Origin: an uncultured bacterium
GTDB lineage: Bacteria; Nitrospirota; Thermodesulfovibrionia; Thermodesulfovibrionales; Thermodesulfovibrionaceae
Assembly (NCBI GenBank): GCA_937998865.1
Contig: CALLBR010000017.1
Coordinates: 18,289 to 82,288, forward strand
Length of the DNA: 64,000 nt
Direction of reading: 5' to 3'
The number at the start of each line of letters is the position of its first letter. The first letter of the stretch is position 1. A program made the translations under genes and the position numbers. This document shows, one piece after another, positions 62,393-64,000 of the stretch. The notes beneath the pieces were generated by a model. The model had not been told where the DNA came from. It searched no databases and saw nothing but the letters and a program-made list of their open reading frames with translations.

Positions 62393-62401
62393 TCCTCCTC
62401 C

Positions 62402-63610
62402 CTATACAGCTTTCTTAGATTTTTTAATAAAAGGCACAAGGTTTAAAGCTTTCTTAATACCCTTAGTAGCTTGCCTGATCCTATGTTCATTCTCTACAAG
62501 GGCAAATCTTACAAAACCTTCTCCACCCTCACCAAAACCTATGCCAGGTGAAACCGCAACTTTTGCTTCATTAATTAGAAATTTTGAGAACTCCAAAGAG
62601 CCCATTTTTTTAAAGGGCTCTGGGATCTGCGCCCATACAAACATAGTTGCTTTGGGAGGATCAACTTTCCAACCAGCTTGATTTAATCCTCGAACTAACA
62701 CATCTCTTCTACGCTCATAGGTTTTTCTTATCTCCTCTACGCAATCCTGCGGTCCCCTTAATGCTACTATAGAGGCAATCTGAATGGGTTGAAACATTCC
62801 ATAATCAAGATAGCTTTTAATTTTAGTTAGAGCACCTACTATTTCTCTATTGCCAACACAAAAGCCCACTCTCCAACCTGCCATGGAATAACTTTTAGTC
62901 ATAGAAAAAAACTCTACTCCCACATCCTTAGCTCCAGGTATTTGTAAAAAACTTGGCGCTTTATAGTCATCAAAAACAAGATCTGCATAAGCAAAATCAT
63001 GGATTACGATTATATTATTTTCCTTTGCAAAATCAACAACTTTTCTAAAAAATTCTAAATCTTCCACAACAGCCGTTGTAGGATTATGGGGAAAATTTAT
63101 TATTAATATTTTTGGACGAGGCCAGGAATTTTTATAGGCTTTCTCCAATTCTTCAAAGAAATCCATGCAAGGACAAACATTAAAAGTCCTCACATCTCCT
63201 CCTGCAATAATAGCTCCATAAGGATGAATAGGATAAGCAGGTGAGGGAGTTAAAACCACATCTCCTGGTTGAACAGCAGCTAATAAGAGATGACTTAAAC
63301 CTTCCTTTGATCCTATGGTTACCACAGCCTCTGTCTCAGGATCTATGTCTACGTCAAATCTTCTTTTATACCACTCTGAAATAGCACATCTAAGTTGAGT
63401 AATACCTCTACTTGCTGAATAACGGTGATTTTTTGGATTTTTTGCAGCTTCACAGAGCTTTTCTACAATGTGTTTTGGTGTAGGAAGGTCAGGATTTCCC
63501 ATGCCAAGATCTATTATATCTTCACCTTTTCTTCTTAATTCAGTTTTTAATTGGTTAACTACTGCAAAAACATAGGGAGGCAATCTTTTAATTCTTGGAA
63601 AATCAAACAT
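62402..63610 (-). CDS. PLP-dependent class I aminotransferase (AlaC-like)
   Basis: 402 residues from the chosen start. The fold-type I features are [35 protein letters not shown] and the PLP Lys in [15 protein letters not shown] (about residue 236). The N-terminus [19 protein letters not shown] resembles E. coli AlaC, which makes alanine from pyruvate; position beside hom may point to a methionine or aspartate-family role. An ATG at 63625 overlaps the GGAGGAG site, so the ATG at 63610, 8 bases after it, is the likely start. Confidence 0.93.
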   Translation of the reverse strand: MFDFPRIKRLPPYVFAVVNQLKTELRRKGEDIIDLGMGNPDLPTPKHIVEKLCEAAKNPKNHRYSASRGITQLRCAISEWYKRRFDVDIDPETEAVVTIGSKEGLSHLLLAAVQPGDVVLTPSPAYPIHPYGAIIAGGDVRTFNVCPCMDFFEELEKAYKNSWPRPKILIINFPHNPTTAVVEDLEFFRKVVDFAKENNIIVIHDFAYADLVFDDYKAPSFLQIPGAKDVGVEFFSMTKSYSMAGWRVGFCVGNREIVGALTKIKSYLDYGMFQPIQIASIVALRGPQDCVEEIRKTYERRRDVLVRGLNQAGWKVDPPKATMFVWAQIPEPFKKMGSLEFSKFLINEAKVAVSPGIGFGEGGEGFVRFALVENEHRIRQATKGIKKALNLVPFIKKSKKAV

Positions 63611-63631
63611 TTTTATCTCCTCCATTTTTAT

Positions 63632-64000
63632 TTAATCATTTGCTTTTTTTATTATTTCTGTCAACACTTCCTTTGAATATTTTTCTGTCATATCCCACAC
63701 AACTGCAATATTATAAGCATTTTCAGCAATTCTGTTGATATCTTTTTCAGAGATTCCTGCTTCCCTTAAAGTTACCGGAGCTCCTATTTTTCTAAACCAT
63801 TCTTTTAGTTTATTTATTCCTTCCTCAGCAGCCTTAGAATTGAAAATCTCCTTAGCAAATCTCTCAAACTGTTTAATATTCTTGTCTAAATACCACTTCA
63901 TCCAAGCAGGAATTACTATGCTTAAACAGGCACCATGAGCAAGATCATAAAGAGCTCCAAGAGCATGAGCTATCATATGATTAGGAAACTCACCCCCTTT
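63632..64000 (-). CDS. Iron-containing alcohol dehydrogenase, C-terminal part
   Basis: The gene is cut by the window edge; only the last 122 residues are visible. The first codons read KGGEFPNHMIAHALGALYD and continue LAHGACLSIVIPAWMKWYL, the metal-binding histidine region of group III (Fe-dependent) alcohol dehydrogenases, similar to butanol dehydrogenase-type enzymes. The C-terminal segment GAPVTLREAGISEKDI is also typical. It probably reduces aldehydes with NAD(P)H. It ends 21 bases before the aminotransferase start. Confidence 0.9.
   Translation of the reverse strand, partial: KGGEFPNHMIAHALGALYDLAHGACLSIVIPAWMKWYLDKNIKQFERFAKEIFNSKAAEEGINKLKEWFRKIGAPVTLREAGISEKDINRIAENAYNIAVVWDMTEKYSKEVLTEIIKKAND

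Noticed and set aside
1..64000. tRNA, rRNA, CRISPR arrays and transposases
   Set aside because: The intergenic gaps are short and were read through. No cloverleaf, array of equal repeats or transposase motif was recognised. A tRNAscan or CRISPR search would settle this.

Overview
This window looks like part of the chromosome of a low-GC, probably thermophilic, sulfate-reducing bacterium, most likely Thermodesulfovibrio or a close relative in the Nitrospirota. The evidence is a complete dsrA-dsrB-dsrD dissimilatory sulfite reductase operon, a multiheme cytochrome c fused to a cytochrome bd-like membrane domain, AT-rich base use, and outer-membrane-type genes such as a heptose-kinase-like gene. 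This placement is inferred from gene content; no database search was run. Almost all of the window is protein coding. No rRNA, tRNA, CRISPR array, insertion sequence or prophage was recognised.

Layout. 1-1.6 kb: lgt and two small genes. 1.6-12.4 kb: a phosphate region with phoU, pstB-A-C-S, a second divergent pstS, a stand-alone receiver protein, and a PHP phosphoesterase / GT21-like glycosyltransferase / alkaline phosphatase / metallophosphoesterase / mini-receiver operon. 12.9-20.2 kb: yajC-secD-secF-recJ-panB-tyrS-aroD. 20.2-23.9 kb (minus): EAL, CBS-GGDEF, soluble histidine kinase and GH1 glycosidase. 24.2-26.4 kb: an enlarged YeiH-type transporter behind a sigma-54-like promoter, with a 56-residue membrane peptide. 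26.4-30.1 kb: a membrane protein and an octaheme CydA-like fusion. 30.2-32.7 kb: a second pstC-A-B. 32.7-38.6 kb (minus): yggS-proC-yggT-divIVA-hisS-hldE1-type kinase-PP-loop ATPase-lipoprotein. 38.6-42 kb: a sensor kinase, an NtrC-type regulator and a small exported protein with its own sigma-54-like promoter. 42-46 kb (minus): PiT transporter, tandem Usp, MFS transporter, ChrB-like protein and a zinc-ribbon membrane protein. 46.3-49 kb: hisD, cutA, a GYD protein and pncC. 49-51.7 kb: dsrABD. 51.8-56.6 kb: smc and a GlcD-like oxidase. 56.6-64 kb (minus): a tightly packed run of aminotransferase, homoserine dehydrogenase, ThiF-like enzyme, JAMM protease, penicillin-binding protein, ParA and ParB, preceded by the C-terminus of an iron-dependent alcohol dehydrogenase cut by the window edge.

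The most interesting signal is regulatory. Five intergenic regions carry three or four TTAACA/GTAACA-like hexamers spaced exactly 11 bp apart, followed 8-9 bp later by a -10-like hexamer. This is the geometry of a Pho box. The boxes point at pstS1, the stand-alone receiver, the PHP-glycosyltransferase-alkaline phosphatase operon, the EAL/GGDEF/kinase/GH1 operon and pstC2A2B2. A weaker sixth candidate lies before the YeiH-type gene. Together they predict a phosphate-starvation regulon that includes a possible lipid-remodelling operon and a cyclic-di-GMP module. Several other genes have a good -10 element directly before the start codon and no ribosome binding site, which suggests leaderless transcripts are common in this organism.
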